From positions 310,001-374,000 of the forward strand of contig CP150562.1 in NCBI GenBank assembly GCA_049487715.1: 64,000 nucleotides of DNA, given 5' to 3'. How positions within the stretch are numbered: position 1 is the first letter of the stretch; the number at the start of each line of letters is the position of its first letter. Position numbers and translations under genes: made by a program. The notes below the pieces were generated by a model. The model did not search any database and was not told the origin of the DNA. It saw nothing but the letters and a program-made list of their open reading frames with translations. Origin of the DNA: Pycnococcus provasolii. Lineage: Eukaryota > Chlorophyta > Pseudoscourfieldiophyceae > Pseudoscourfieldiales. Below are positions 1 through 10,639 of this stretch, piece by piece.

Positions 1-13
1 CGCGTCGGCGGAG

Positions 14-976
14 ATGATGACGGCGTCTCTTGGAATCGACTCGGGTGACGAAGAAACCGAAACGAACGCAAGTACGCACGCGCAGCAGAGCTTCAAGGAA
101 AAGCACGCGGTGAACAAGGCGGTCGCGAAGGCGCGTGAGGGCGCGACGGACGAGGAGAGGAGGATTGTGGCACTCACCAATCTTGCACGCAAGAACGCCT
201 CACGAGACACGAAGACGAAAGTCGCCGCCATGGTGCCGCCAGACGCGCACAACGTGGCGACACGCCTGAAACGACTCGTGCGAGCTGGCAATGAGCGCAA
301 AAGGACAACGCACCCGCTGGCTCACGTGCCCATCCCAGATGACGTGTCGCCTGCTTGGACTGCAAAGGTAGTTGCACGCGCGCACGCTCTGAAGCTCGCG
401 CGAACAGCCGATGCATGGTTCGAGGCGCGACGGCCAGAGGCTATGTCCAGCGAACAGGCTGCAAGCCTGTGGGCTGGGTTGGCAGCAAAACGCGTGCGTT
501 CGTACACAGCCAGGTGCGTCGTCGACGAAGACCTTAGGCGCGTGCCGCCAACCGCGGCGGAGACGGTTGCCGAAGCTCTGCGCGAGGGAGAAGCGAGCTT
601 GCTTGCGCGCGAGCATGCGCTTGGCACTCGCAAGGGAACGGCAGGTGTCGACGACGCAACTCCGCCTGCTTCAGGTGTGAACGTCGCACTCGCCGCGCAC
701 CAAGTCCTTGGCGAGAGCCGTCTACTGCGCGCTGCCTGCAGACTCTCCGCAGCCTTCCACGACGCGGGATGCACGGCCGAGGTGCGCAGCGTACTAACGC
801 GCCGTCTCACGCACCTGCCAGCAACGACTCACGCGCTCACGAGCTTCCATCAAGCGGGCGAGTGCACAGATGAAGGTGGTGAGGCTCGTGGGGCGGCCGT
901 TGCGCGCATGGCGTTAGAGGATTGCAGGCAGCTGCGCCAGCGCGCCGGCGACACGCTCACAACGTTTGCGTTTTGA
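14..976 (+). CDS. Hypothetical helical protein, possibly 5'-partial
   Basis: I do not recognise this 320-residue protein. It is rich in Ala, Arg and Glu and should be mostly alpha-helical, with an acidic N terminus (residues 8-20) and no membrane segment or signal peptide. The frame is already open at the left edge of the window, so the ATG at 14 may be internal and the true N terminus may lie outside. The stop at 976 is 83 bp from the stop of the convergent gene on the other strand, a spacing typical of this window. Coding is inferred from the long ORF alone; there is no homology support. Confidence 0.55.
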   Translation: MMTASLGIDSGDEETETNASTHAQQSFKEKHAVNKAVAKAREGATDEERRIVALTNLARKNASRDTKTKVAAMVPPDAHNVATRLKRLVRAGNERKRTTHPLAHVPIPDDVSPAWTAKVVARAHALKLARTADAWFEARRPEAMSSEQAASLWAGLAAKRVRSYTARCVVDEDLRRVPPTAAETVAEALREGEASLLAREHALGTRKGTAGVDDATPPASGVNVALAAHQVLGESRLLRAACRLSAAFHDAGCTAEVRSVLTRRLTHLPATTHALTSFHQAGECTDEGGEARGAAVARMALEDCRQLRQRAGDTLTTFAF

Positions 977-1059
977 CGGTCTAGACGCCTGTACTGTGTA
1001 AAGAAGTATGATTACGACTTCAAAAAACTGCGCTTTTTAATTTACACACGTCGCGGACG

Positions 1060-2046
1060 TCATCGCGCCGTCATGAATCCGCCGCCCTGCGAGTGCGGCC
1101 GGCCCAGTTCGCCTGGCGCCAAGCTGTCGGCGACACTGTTGGTTACGGACACTTTGCTGGTGCGTCGGCTCGAAATCCCGTTCGACGTTGCGTTCGTCGC
1201 GTACGAGCGCAGCGACGCGGTGGGGCTGGCGCGACTCATCGTGCGCGGGCTCGCAGCTGCCCCGCGGTTCGCCACCGGCAACCCTCCTTTCTTTGGCTCG
1301 CCGCCGCCAGCTCTCGGTGTTCGTGGTGTGTTCAACCGAGACCGCGTCGTCATGTTCAGCTCGTCAAGCGCTTTGCGTGGCGTGTGGCATAAGCTGCTGA
1401 TGATTGGCGAGCACACGCCCGCGGTTGGTCCGTGGGCTCGTCGACGGCGCCGGCCGAAGAGCTGCCAGAGGAGCTTGGTGTTGAGCGTGCCACCAGCCTC
1501 GTTGCGGATGGTGTACAGTTCGTGCAACGTGAGGTCGAGGCTTGTCTGCTTCGTCTTCGCCTCCTGCTTTCTGCTCGCTATGTTGAAGCTGTCGCTGCGG
1601 AAGAGTCTGTGCAGCTCCGCCTCCGCCTCCGCGGTGTTGCGCGTGGCAGCGAACGCCTCGCGTAGCACCTGGTTCGTCGCCTCGTACAGGCTTTCGAAGA
1701 AGAGCTTGTCCCTCTGCGTGTTGACGTAGTCGGACATGCTGAGTAGCATGTGAGCGTACAGCGGCGCTAAGTTATTTTCGAGTTCCGCATCCGCGTCGTG
1801 ATCCCTCTTGTCGATGCGCGCGCCGACGTAGCGCGCGCACGCCTTGAGCCACCTGTCCATGGTCTGCGTCTTGAAGAAGGTGCGAAACTTGGTTGGCGCC
1901 GTTCCCTCGAAAGCGCGCAGGACGCGTGCCTTTGTTCGTTCGAGGTCGAACGCGCGTGCTCCCGCGGGCCCGTTCGTTCCCGCGAGTGACGCCGCCCCCA
2001 GGTCGCTCACCATGGAGACGTTCGAGACGCGCGGCTGGCCAGACAT
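1060..2046 (-). CDS. Hypothetical protein, possibly PPP1R36-like
   Basis: This 328-residue protein has a conserved-looking N-terminal half (about 35-190) of amphipathic helices, including FFESLYEATNQVL and ELHRLFRSDSFN. The C-terminal third is a basic, Ser/Thr/Pro-rich tail that is probably disordered. The helix pattern reminds me of PPP1R36-type phosphatase-1 regulators found in flagellated eukaryotes, but this is a memory-based resemblance and is weak. No membrane segment is seen. The ATG at 2046 is the first in frame. The gene converges on the one ending at 976. Confidence 0.6.
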   Translation of the reverse strand: MSGQPRVSNVSMVSDLGAASLAGTNGPAGARAFDLERTKARVLRAFEGTAPTKFRTFFKTQTMDRWLKACARYVGARIDKRDHDADAELENNLAPLYAHMLLSMSDYVNTQRDKLFFESLYEATNQVLREAFAATRNTAEAEAELHRLFRSDSFNIASRKQEAKTKQTSLDLTLHELYTIRNEAGGTLNTKLLWQLFGRRRRRAHGPTAGVCSPIISSLCHTPRKALDELNMTTRSRLNTPRTPRAGGGEPKKGGLPVANRGAAASPRTMSRASPTASLRSYATNATSNGISSRRTSKVSVTNSVADSLAPGELGRPHSQGGGFMTAR

Positions 2047-3439
2047 AGGTACCTAGACTGTAAGCACTTACAGACAGTACGTGTGCAAGCTGACTGAACA
2101 CAAGGAAAGATAATAAGCACTGTAAAGTAAAGGTTTACTGTACAGTAAGGTGAGACGTTTAAGGGCTTATGCGCGCGCGGAGGGGCCTAGACGGCCGCTG
2201 ACGCTACGCTGAGCCTCTCGAGCGTACTGTATCGGGAAGTGGCAACTTGGAGTTCGGCTCGTTCCAAAAAGGCGAAACAAAAAGCAACGGCCTCAAACAA
2301 ACAGGTGGTCTGGTCACTGTGTGGCCGTTTGCAAAGCGCAGGCCGAAGAACCGAAGCAACGAAGGCGTTGTCGGGCGGAAGCTGTCGTCGGCGGAAGAAC
2401 AAACAGTCCTGAACAGGTTGAACAGGTTGAACAGGGCGTCGTTGTTGACTCGTTGTCGTTCAATTAACGCACCTTGGCGTTTTCACCTTGCCAATAATGA
2501 CGCGGGTTTCATCTTTCAGCCTTTCAGGTGCTACTCATACCTTTAGACGAACACGAACCGGTTGCCAGTTGACGTCCGTGTTGACAATTAGGTTGACGTC
2601 CGTCTTCATCAAATTATCAGGGGACGGGATCATCAGGTGTCAGGTGAGGTGGAGAGACCTGGTGGAGAGGTGAAGCAGTGAAGGCGAGTGGTGAACTCGT
2701 CGTGCTTCTTCGACGAATTGACGAATTGACCAAAGCACCAAAGGACGACGGACGACGGACCTCGACGCCGTACGGTGGTTGTCTGGTTGAAAGACAATAT
2801 GGTGGTGTTAACAGGTGGGAAGACTCAGGTGGTCAAGAGCGCCTCAGGGACCGGCCTCCGTAGTCCGTGCCTCAGTTGGCTCTCCGGGCCTCAGTACCAC
2901 TCAGTGGTAGTGATTGGTGATCTGGTGAGTGGTGCTGAAGACCGTCCCAAAACGTCTTATCGTAGTTCTTAGTTAGCTAACCAAAGTCGTGACCAGTGAC
3001 CAGTGACCAGCCGTCTTGATGAGGAGGGAGGAGGGAGAGTGCTTGAGAGCTTGAGGAGGCGGAGAAAAACCGCATTATAGTACGTTAGTGTGAAGAGAAG
3101 TTACGCGACATTGCTATGGTAGTCTATGAAGGTATACCTTTAGGTATATTGGTTTTATCACGGCACATGCGTTTGGCGCGTGTGATCACGGTCCCTTGTA
3201 GTGCACCACCACCACCACCTCCGTCAGGTACCTCCGTCGCTCCGTCCCAATTCATCCATCGCATCATCACGTGCCAATATCACGTGATGCGAGGACGCCA
3301 ACTACCTTACGAACGTGACTTTGCACGTGGTCCTCACTTGCCCACCGCAATCTTTCAATCATTTCAATCATTTCCCGTTTTTAAGGTCGACTTAAGCTTG
3401 TTGATCAGTTCCACAAGGTCTAGAAGTATATTCCTTGCA
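2047..3439. other. Intergenic, no gene seen
   Basis: About 1.4 kb between divergent genes. It is made of short repeated words such as GGTTGAACAGGTTGAACAGG near 2411, GACGTCCGT, ACGACGGACG and CAGTGACCAGTGACCAG near 2993. Small ORFs show no recognisable domain. An in-frame extension of the next gene reaches an ATG at 3116, but the sequence there looks non-coding. Confidence 0.5.
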
Positions 3440-4450
3440 ATGCCGACTCAAAACCCGACGGGCTTCGTGCCGTGGGTCGTCAACAACTTCGCACTGCCCT
3501 GCCTCACGAAAACGACGTGCGGGAAGGGCTGCACCGCGGTCGGAGCGTGCGTGTGGCTCTCCTGCGACGCGTGCTGCGGAAACGATAACAGGCCGCCGAA
3601 TAGGCCTGACACCAAGGCAGATGGCATGGTCATCTTCGCATCTGTCGTCGTCAAGGATGTCGACGCGTACAAAAAGGCGTTCGCGACGCGTGCTGAATAC
3701 GTGCAGAAGGTTACGCCGGGAGTTCGGACGATGTTCTCGTTCATGGACAAGGATAGCAAGGAGAACGCCGCGCTGCAAATCTACTGGTACGACAGTCCCG
3801 CGGTGTTCCGTGCCATACCCAAAGACTACCTGGACGCGCTCACGGCGACGTACGCAGAGTCGCCGAACAGCTTCGCTGCCGTGTTCGGTGGTTGGACGGA
3901 ACAATTCAAGTCCGAGCTGCAGGCGACGATGCCCGGCGTGAAGATTGAGTACGGCAAGGACGGGCGTGGATTCCTTCGCGACATGTCGACGTTTGGGCCA
4001 GGTGGAACGCCGTACAAGAAAGATCCTATGATTTGGATCAGCAAGCGAAAAGTCAAGGCTGGCCACATGCCTTTGCAGGCGAGCTCGTTCATCAAGGCGG
4101 GCTACTTGCAATACTACGCGGCTCCTGCGTTTTACGGCAGCTACGAGTTCACCGCGTCGGACGACCCGGATATGTTGTGGAGCCTTCGTTTCTTCGGCGA
4201 CTACCACGACGGGCACATCAATCACTTTCCCAAGGTGATTTGCTCGTGGATTCCCGCGCGCGTGCTGTTCACCGTGCTCCCTGGTCTCGCGGGCAGCGGC
4301 ATCGGCGGGTTTCCCATTGGCGTGTCGTTCAGCACGCAGGACGACATCAACGCTGCGATCAACTGGAACCCGGGCAACGGGACGTACACGCAGTACTTGT
4401 GGGAGTCGAGCGATTTGATTGGTCCAAAGCCGAACTTCATGGAGAGGTAA
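3440..4450 (+). CDS. Putative dimeric alpha-beta barrel-like protein
   Basis: The 336-residue product starts at the ATG at 3440; the frame is open back to 3116, but that extension is low-complexity and was not used. Residues about 15-50 are Cys-rich, with CLTKTTCGKGC and CDACCGND. A stretch at about 65-150 (MVIFASVVVKDVDAYKKAF then ALQIYWYDSPAVFRA) has the beta-alpha-beta look of the antibiotic-monooxygenase/dimeric alpha-beta barrel fold; a second related segment may follow at about 190-270. The enzyme activity, if any, cannot be told. The C terminus contains a Gly-rich, possibly membrane-contacting segment (VLFTVLPGLAGSGIGG). Confidence 0.7.
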   Translation: MPTQNPTGFVPWVVNNFALPCLTKTTCGKGCTAVGACVWLSCDACCGNDNRPPNRPDTKADGMVIFASVVVKDVDAYKKAFATRAEYVQKVTPGVRTMFSFMDKDSKENAALQIYWYDSPAVFRAIPKDYLDALTATYAESPNSFAAVFGGWTEQFKSELQATMPGVKIEYGKDGRGFLRDMSTFGPGGTPYKKDPMIWISKRKVKAGHMPLQASSFIKAGYLQYYAAPAFYGSYEFTASDDPDMLWSLRFFGDYHDGHINHFPKVICSWIPARVLFTVLPGLAGSGIGGFPIGVSFSTQDDINAAINWNPGNGTYTQYLWESSDLIGPKPNFMER

Positions 4451-4497
4451 GATAACAGGTTATACCAAAGGTAACAGGGACGAGCGAGCCAATAGGT

Positions 4498-4521
4498 AAC
4501 CCTAACCCTAACCCTAACCCT
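4498..4521. repeat. Interstitial telomere repeat (CCCTAA)n
   Basis: About four copies of CCCTAA on the plus strand, in the 406-bp gap between two co-oriented genes and 336 bp before the start of the GT29 gene. The rest of the gap holds no gene. Confidence 0.9.
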
Positions 4522-4856
4522 GCCCCCAAGAGCATTCGGGTTAGGGCGAGAGGTGTTAGGGTTTAAGGGCGAGGGTAAACAGGCTGGCCCACTTAAGGCG
4601 TTGGCGTTTTGCCACAACAGCCCGTATGGTATGGTATGGTGGTGCAAGCTCATTATTATCACCGGCTTTGGCTTTTTGTTTCCCGATCCCCATCTGCCGA
4701 AACCACGTTTTCACATTTTTCGTTTTCGACTCTGCGGCGGCGGCCACGGCGCCATAATAAGCCATACATAGCTCTAAGCTCATTTTTCTATGGCAGTGCT
4801 TGCCTGTCCGGGACTCCGGGTGTCAGTAGGTACTTCCTCAGCGGAGTTTGTGAGAG

Positions 4857-6029
4857 ATGTATGGGCTCCCTTGGGCGATTATTTCGCTTAGACGGAGAGG
4901 TGGAGCTCACGTTCCTGTCGCGCGATCTCTCGCCGGTGTTTCTCTGGTCTTCTGCGTGTATCTAGTGGTGGCGATCCTACACGTGGGATGCCCAGGTGCC
5001 CACGGCCTCGACACAGACGACGCGCCGAACGGACTCGCACTTAACCCGCACGCAAACAAGGCGCGCGGGTGGATTCCCATCGCGAGACTGCTGGCGCTTG
5101 CGAAAGACAGCAGGCGAGAGAGTGGCGACGGCGAAGACGTGTCACGAACAAAGTGCACAAAGGCGGTGGACTGTCCGCTGGGAAGCTTGTGCGGCATGGA
5201 TGGAACGTGCAAGTGCCCGGTGCTGTACAATGGAAACGCAAACTGCTCCGCACATACCAAACTGTCGAAGGAGGTGGAAGCGTGTGCAACGCCCATCACG
5301 TCCGCAAAAATTCTCTCGCGGCTCACTAACGACAGGAAGGGAAAGAACGCAGGCAAGGTGGGCATACAGCCGTTCCTCAGCGCGCCTGAAAAGAACGGCC
5401 TTCCACTCTCACTGCCAGACATCGCCGACTTCTCCACGTGCGCGGTGGTGGCGTCCAGCGGCAGGCTCAAGCAGACGAGGCCAGGGAAGGAGATTGACAA
5501 GCACACAGCTGTGTTCCGCATGAATGACGCGCCAACCAAGGGATTCAACACCATTGCGGGCTCGAAGACGACTGTGCGCGTGCAAAACCGCGACTACCTC
5601 GGATTCAGCGAGAAGAAGGCGGGCGAAATGTGCCTGTGCTACTCAGCACGGGACGTGATCCCGGATGCCCGCCGATCGCCGCGCACGTACGCGCGCTGGA
5701 AGACGTGTCCCGTGAAGGCGGCCATCTCTGGCAAGGCTTGGAATTACTTTCAGACATACTGGCGCATGGTCGGCAAGCCCAAAGGCGCTGGAAACGACAA
5801 GCTTGGCGTGCGCCTGAGTGCGGGCATGTCCGCCATCGTCATGGCGATGCACGTTTGCGCGGAAGTGACTGCATTTGGCTTTCAGGGTGGAATTGGGCAC
5901 TACTACAAGAAGCCTGGCGAGACGTCGAAGCACCGCCGTGACTTCGCCAAGCGTCACGCTTGGGTGTTCGAGAAGCACTGCATGGATAAGTTTCGTGGTG
6001 GTTCCCTGCCTGGCCTGAAGATTGTCTAA
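4857..6029 (+). CDS. GT29 sialyltransferase-like Golgi enzyme with EGF-like stem
   Basis: The 390-residue protein has the type II layout of Golgi glycosyltransferases: a basic N terminus, one membrane anchor at about 28-44, a stem, then the catalytic domain. The stem carries a six-Cys EGF-like module at about 100-130. Sialyl motif L is seen at about 192-240 (CAVVASSGRL, then VFRMNDAP), motif S at about 319-343 (LSAGMSAIVMAMHVC ending AFGFQ), motif III as HYY at 348-350, and motif VS as His367-x4-Glu372. The family moves a sugar, classically sialic acid from CMP-sialic acid, onto glycans in the Golgi lumen. Donor use in protists is uncertain. All key motifs are intact. The ATG at 4857 places the anchor correctly. 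Confidence 0.88.
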   Translation: MYGLPWAIISLRRRGGAHVPVARSLAGVSLVFCVYLVVAILHVGCPGAHGLDTDDAPNGLALNPHANKARGWIPIARLLALAKDSRRESGDGEDVSRTKCTKAVDCPLGSLCGMDGTCKCPVLYNGNANCSAHTKLSKEVEACATPITSAKILSRLTNDRKGKNAGKVGIQPFLSAPEKNGLPLSLPDIADFSTCAVVASSGRLKQTRPGKEIDKHTAVFRMNDAPTKGFNTIAGSKTTVRVQNRDYLGFSEKKAGEMCLCYSARDVIPDARRSPRTYARWKTCPVKAAISGKAWNYFQTYWRMVGKPKGAGNDKLGVRLSAGMSAIVMAMHVCAEVTAFGFQGGIGHYYKKPGETSKHRRDFAKRHAWVFEKHCMDKFRGGSLPGLKIV

Positions 6030-7019
6030 TCGTCAAACCTCCCGCTAACCTTGGAGTGTTTTGTGTGTACTGTACTGTACATTATCGTGTAACAAAGCAT
6101 CGTTGAATGATGATTCATTAATGGAGGACCTGCGTTAAGAAGATCAAACTGCCGTGGTGCACACGTAAGCTCCGTGTCACCTTACCTCTACTGCAAATTC
6201 TACGATCCAAGCGTTCACACCGTTGGGCACCTGCAGTTCTGAGATTTTTTTCTCGCAGGCGCGTTCGCTCAGGGGGAAGTGTGGAACGCGACGCGATTCA
6301 GTGGTACTACCGTACCCGGGTCTTATCTATCCTATACGATAGTACCAGTCTTCCAGTGGATAGACACCCCGTACGGGAACCCGTCGTGTGCCAGGCCGGC
6401 AGGCGCAGGCCGGCAGGTGCTGCGCATTTCTTCCCCCAAAAAAACTGCCTATGGTAGTCGATCATAATAGACTATGTAGATCAATATCACGAGTATGTAG
6501 TGTAGTGTACAGTAGTACTACTGTAAGTTCCCTGTTAAGCGAGTGGTACAGGTACAGGCACTTCCTCAAAGCCAAAGGTTGGTTAGGAAGGATCCCCTGG
6601 AAGTATCTTCTCTTGTACTTCCGACTGGTAAAGTTTTACGGTACTGGTACGGTAAGAGAGATGCTACCCATACCACCTGGAGGTTCATCTCTTACCACTA
6701 CAGTAGATGCCTACAGTACAGTGGTGTACTGTACACCGGACGCGTCCGACCGGAGACGCGACGCGACGCGGAAAGGAAAGGAAGTGATGTGATAAAACGG
6801 GAGGGAGTGTGATAAAACGGGAGGGATTAAACGGGAGGGAGTGTGATGTGATGGGACGTGTTATCGACGACGAAGACCTCGACGACAGAATAAAGTGCTA
6901 CCAACTACAATGATGATACGGTGAAAAAGTGCCTGCCAACGTGTCACTAGGAAGTACCAACTATGTACCATACGGTATAACCGTTCCAATGCACCAGTCT
7001 GCCAGTACGGTACGGTCAT

Positions 7020-7066
<47 letters not shown>

Positions 7067-7095
7067 TTATGTTTTGTTTTCCCATCAAATCAACC
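6030..7095. other. Intergenic, low-complexity, no gene seen
   Basis: Between the GT29 gene and the left end of the retroelement. It contains many short palindromic words such as TGTACTGTAC (6065-6080), GGTACAGGTACAGG and GTACCGTAC, and three near-repeats of GATAAAACGGGAGGGA at about 6790-6845. No credible ORF. Confidence 0.5.
7023..7064. repeat. (GT)n microsatellite
   Basis: Twenty-one perfect GT dinucleotides, ending 31 bp before the left end of the retrotransposon. Confidence 0.98.
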
Positions 7096-7271
7096 GAAAC
7101 CTTTGGCCCACGGGCTAGGGGTTTTGAATTCGAATCTCCGATTCAAACAGGCCTGCTTCACATTGCCATGCGAAGCAGGCGCGCGGTAAACCCGCGCGGG
7201 GAACTGCCCGCGGATACCCGCGGTTTCCCCGTCTCACTCTTAGTTTTGCACGCGACTGAAGTTCGCGCGCA
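7096..7271 (+). repeat. Split direct repeat A1 (left end)
   Basis: Identical to 11775-11950. It contains strong hairpins: 7151-7159 pairs with 7172-7180 (9 bp), and 7180-7186 pairs with 7192-7198 (7 bp), followed by a doubled CCCGCGG. The left edge is set by the five bases GAAAC shared with the other junctions. Confidence 0.93.
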
Positions 7272-9054
7272 AACAGAGCCACACGCGCGTGCGCGTGAAA
7301 AGTAACGGGTAGTCACGTCGGCTAATCCAACACAACAACCACACGTGTGCGGCTACAGCAGCAGCACGTGCGTGTTCAAGGCACGAATAAACGTCTGAGG
7401 CACAACAGAGTGCATTTTCCAGACAACTATGCCGCGCGGACAGCGACGAACGCCGTCTCGGCGTGAAAACGACGACGTCGCAGCAAGGAGGTGGTACGCC
7501 GGCAACGCCGGGACCGCCTCAGGATCCACCATCCGCCACACCAGGGCAGTACGCGAGCGCGGAGATCTGGCGGTGGCGGTTGGACTACGGATGGACAGCT
7601 GGAGGAACAACAGCGCGGCAGAGGAGGTACCCGGTCAGCATTGATTTGGATTGATGATGATGCAGAGGGATGATGATGTGGAGTATGTGACGAACGAGCA
7701 ACGTACCTCTCGCAGCTCGTGCGCGAGGGATTCGTATCGAACGGTCACCGTTTGCACGGCACGACGCGTCGCGCGCAGGATATACATTGCCCCTTCCTCA
7801 GGCTTCATCCGCAGCCACCGGAGCTGCTATGATCTCTTTGGGATCGACTGCAAATTCCAGCAGGAGAAGGAACTGAAGGGTGCATCGCTAAGATGAGTAT
7901 CGGGCGGTGCGCTGCGCGTTCTTATTTGCAGGATGATTGAGTTGCTGAGGACGCGGTACGTGAGAGATGACGATTTTCCGAAATTTTGGCGAGCGCTAAT
8001 ACAATCCGCGGAGGTTTCGCACTCTCGGAAAGCAGACATGCTCAAGTGCAGGTGGAGGCAAAGTCAATCCGACCGTCATCACCAAGGATGCTCTGGTGCG
8101 ACTACGCACGCATCAGACACCGATGGCGGAAGGATTAGACCTGAGGATAGCAGTTTCTCGAGGTCCTTGAGGATCTGCAGAAAACCACTGACACGAAGCT
8201 CGCACGCCTCACCGCGGAGAAGATAGCAGGTGCTATCTCAACGGAGGCGCGAGGGAGCGGGCGGGGAAGAATCCCAAGGTGCAAACGCGCCGACGGCTCG
8301 CTCCGCGGGCGCGGCGACAAGCCGGCAGTCCAGGAGAAGGTGCCTCCTCCGGCACCAGCCCCCGACGGCGGAGAAGCAGGTACGTTTTACGACAAACCCG
8401 CTCGCCCACGGACGGTGGCGGTCGAAGAGGAGGACGCGGCGGCGGACGCGACGGAGGTCGCGAGCTGGTCGCGGCAGGGGACGTGGCGAGATGGCGTAGT
8501 CCAATACGAGTGCGAGAAAGGGCAACAGCCTGCCGCACCATCACCACCGGGCCCATCGATCTTGAGGAGAACTCGACCCCGAGAGGATGACGCGCACGTG
8601 CGTTGACGCACCCGCCGCGCAGGCGGGATTTGGAGGGGATACCGGAGAGGCTGAAAGCCCGAAAAAAGTAGAGAGACGCGAGACATGTCGCGAACGCACG
8701 GCGTTTCATGAAACGAAGGCCGTGCGACGAGAGTCACAGCACGACGAGAAACGATCCACGGGCGACCCGAAAGGTGGCGATGGAGGAGATTGGCGCGCCG
8801 AGGCGGGTCATTCGATGGCTCGACGAGGCGTGCCGATCATGTGGCTCACACGCCCGCCGCGCCCGTATCGGTTCGCTAGTGGCTTCTCGCCAGAGCAGGA
8901 GGCTGGTTTGAGACGGGATCGCTTTTACGCGCGGGCGCTGGGCGCCCGCACGCCAGCGCACGCACGTTCGCCGGCATTTCTGTCGGAAGCCGGACAAACC
9001 GGATGGCACAAAGATTGGCGGCCGTCGTAATCTGAAGTTCCTCAACAGGTTTGT
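7272..9054 (+). other. Element interior, possible decayed gag region
   Basis: GC-rich stretch between A1 and the reverse transcriptase. It has only short overlapping ORFs in all plus frames (for example 7429-7644, 7651-7896, 7933-8226, 8587-9030), Arg/Pro/Gly-rich and with no recognisable domain. DIRS elements carry a gag gene in this place, so this is probably a frame-broken gag; that is inferred from position only. Confidence 0.4.
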
Positions 9055-10580
9055 CGTCGAGATTGCGATACGACTCTCAAGGCGTTGCGCACCATGGCGC
9101 GGCGGAACGAGTACATGTTCGCGCTGGACGTAAAAGATGGTTATTATCATCTACGCCTGCAGGAATCGGAGGGCTTTATGACATTCAGCGTGGTCTGCAG
9201 GGGTGTACATACATGCGTGGTTGCCAATGGATGGAGCACAGTGCGATTTTTGTACACCTCATGCGCGTCGTGGACGACATCTCCGGGCACCGGAGCTAGC
9301 GGAGGAGTCGGAAGGTGCGCGACTGCGAAATCTGGAGCACTCCACGGATCTTGCAACGGCAGCTAAAGCGCCGCAAGACCAACACCGTCTACGTTCCTGG
9401 CGTACGTGGACGATTTTCTCTTCCTCGCTCCTACGCGGGAAGAGGCGTACAGGCGACGACAGGTCGACGACTTGTTTCTTCGCCTCGGCGTAAACATCCG
9501 ACCAAGTTCACGCCGAGCCGGTAGAGCTCGTGCACTTGGGTATGGATGTCGACCTCGAGTCAGGGCGATTCCGAGTCACCAGAAGAGGTGCGCGCAATTG
9601 CGTGCACAAGCCAAAGACCTATCTCAGAGCGACGCGTCACCAGGATGGGTACCGGCGAAGGACTCGCATCTTTCGCGGGGCTTGCCAACGCATGTCTTCT
9701 GAGTGAGCCCGCGCGATTTTTCCTCCGCTCGATCTACGTCGCGCTCGAGACGCGAAGTTCGTGGAAGGAAACTGTCGATTGTCGACAAGCTCTGAGGGAC
9801 CTCGCTGGTGGAACGCCTTCCACTACGAACACAAGTGGAACGGCGTGAATCTGGAAGCGTCCGACGCAAGCGATCCTTCACTGCGATCGCAGGAGGCAAG
9901 CAACATGGCTGGGGCGGCGTTTGAACGGAAACACAGCGCGGGGCGGTGGACGCCGGCACAGGCGGAGACCACATACGCTGCTGGAATTAAAGGCGGTGCG
10001 TTTCACGATCGAAACGTTCGTCCACTTCCTCCGAGGAGAGTCGTGCGATTGCACGGGACAATATGGGCGTCGTGGATCCTCGCGTCGTCGACATCAAAAT
10101 CACCGAAGATCATGCGCGAGATGCGAAAACTGTGGTGGTTGCTGGACGCGAACGGATTCAGGAGGATGTGGAGTACATCCGATCCGAGGCGAATGTACTC
10201 GCGGACGCGTTTCGCGAGAGCGGGTGCATCCGCTTTTGCGTCCGCTCAGGCGGTCGTTCATCTCGTACGTCGAGGACAAGTGGCAACGGCTCACACCGTC
10301 GACCGGTTCGCGACATTCGCAGGGGAGTCGCGCCGAGATTCACCATTCGGTCGAGCCTCAGGCGGAGGGCGTGGGCGATTCACCACCACGTGGCGGCGGG
10401 AGGTCAATTTTGCGAGACCGCCGCCCAATAAATCAGCGCCGTGATCCGGCTATTGAGCAGGATCCGGCGGTGTCGGCCACGGTCGTCGTGCCGTATTGGC
10501 CGGGGGCGATGTGGTTCGCGCCGCTTATGGCGCTGACGACGGCATCCATGGTTCTGCCATGGACGGCAATCGAGCTGGGT
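9055..10580 (+). pseudogene. DIRS-type reverse transcriptase-RNase H, frame-broken
   Basis: Reverse transcriptase motif A is read at about 9118-9150 (FALDVKDGYYHLRL) and the catalytic YVDD at 9403-9414, inside FLAYVDDFLFLAPT. The next conserved piece (VELVHLGMDVDLESG, about 9520-9565) is in a different frame. RNase H follows: a WW..DASD-like start near 9815-9875, HGWGG near 9909, LLELKAVRFTIETF near 9975, the Asp-containing HGDNMGVVD near 10050, MRKLWWLLDANG near 10120, and YIRSEANVLADAF near 10170-10210. After it comes DPAVSATVVVPYWPGAMWF, the usual DIRS tail. At least three or four frame changes are needed to read these motifs through, so no working polyprotein can be made from this copy as sequenced. 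Confidence 0.82.
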
Positions 10581-10639
10581 ACATGCGTTTCCAGCGCGAC
10601 CAGGCCCTGGAACGTCATCGTTTGCCGGGTCGGGCCCGA

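Noticed and set aside
3116-3439. N-terminal extension of the 3440-4450 gene from an ATG at 3116
   Set aside because: Sequence has CACCACCACC and ATTTCAATC repeats and no protein-like pattern; start at 3440 preferred.
7120-7150. tRNA-like GAATTCGAATC within the A repeat
   Set aside because: No acceptor, D or anticodon arms can be formed around it; kept only as a hairpin note.
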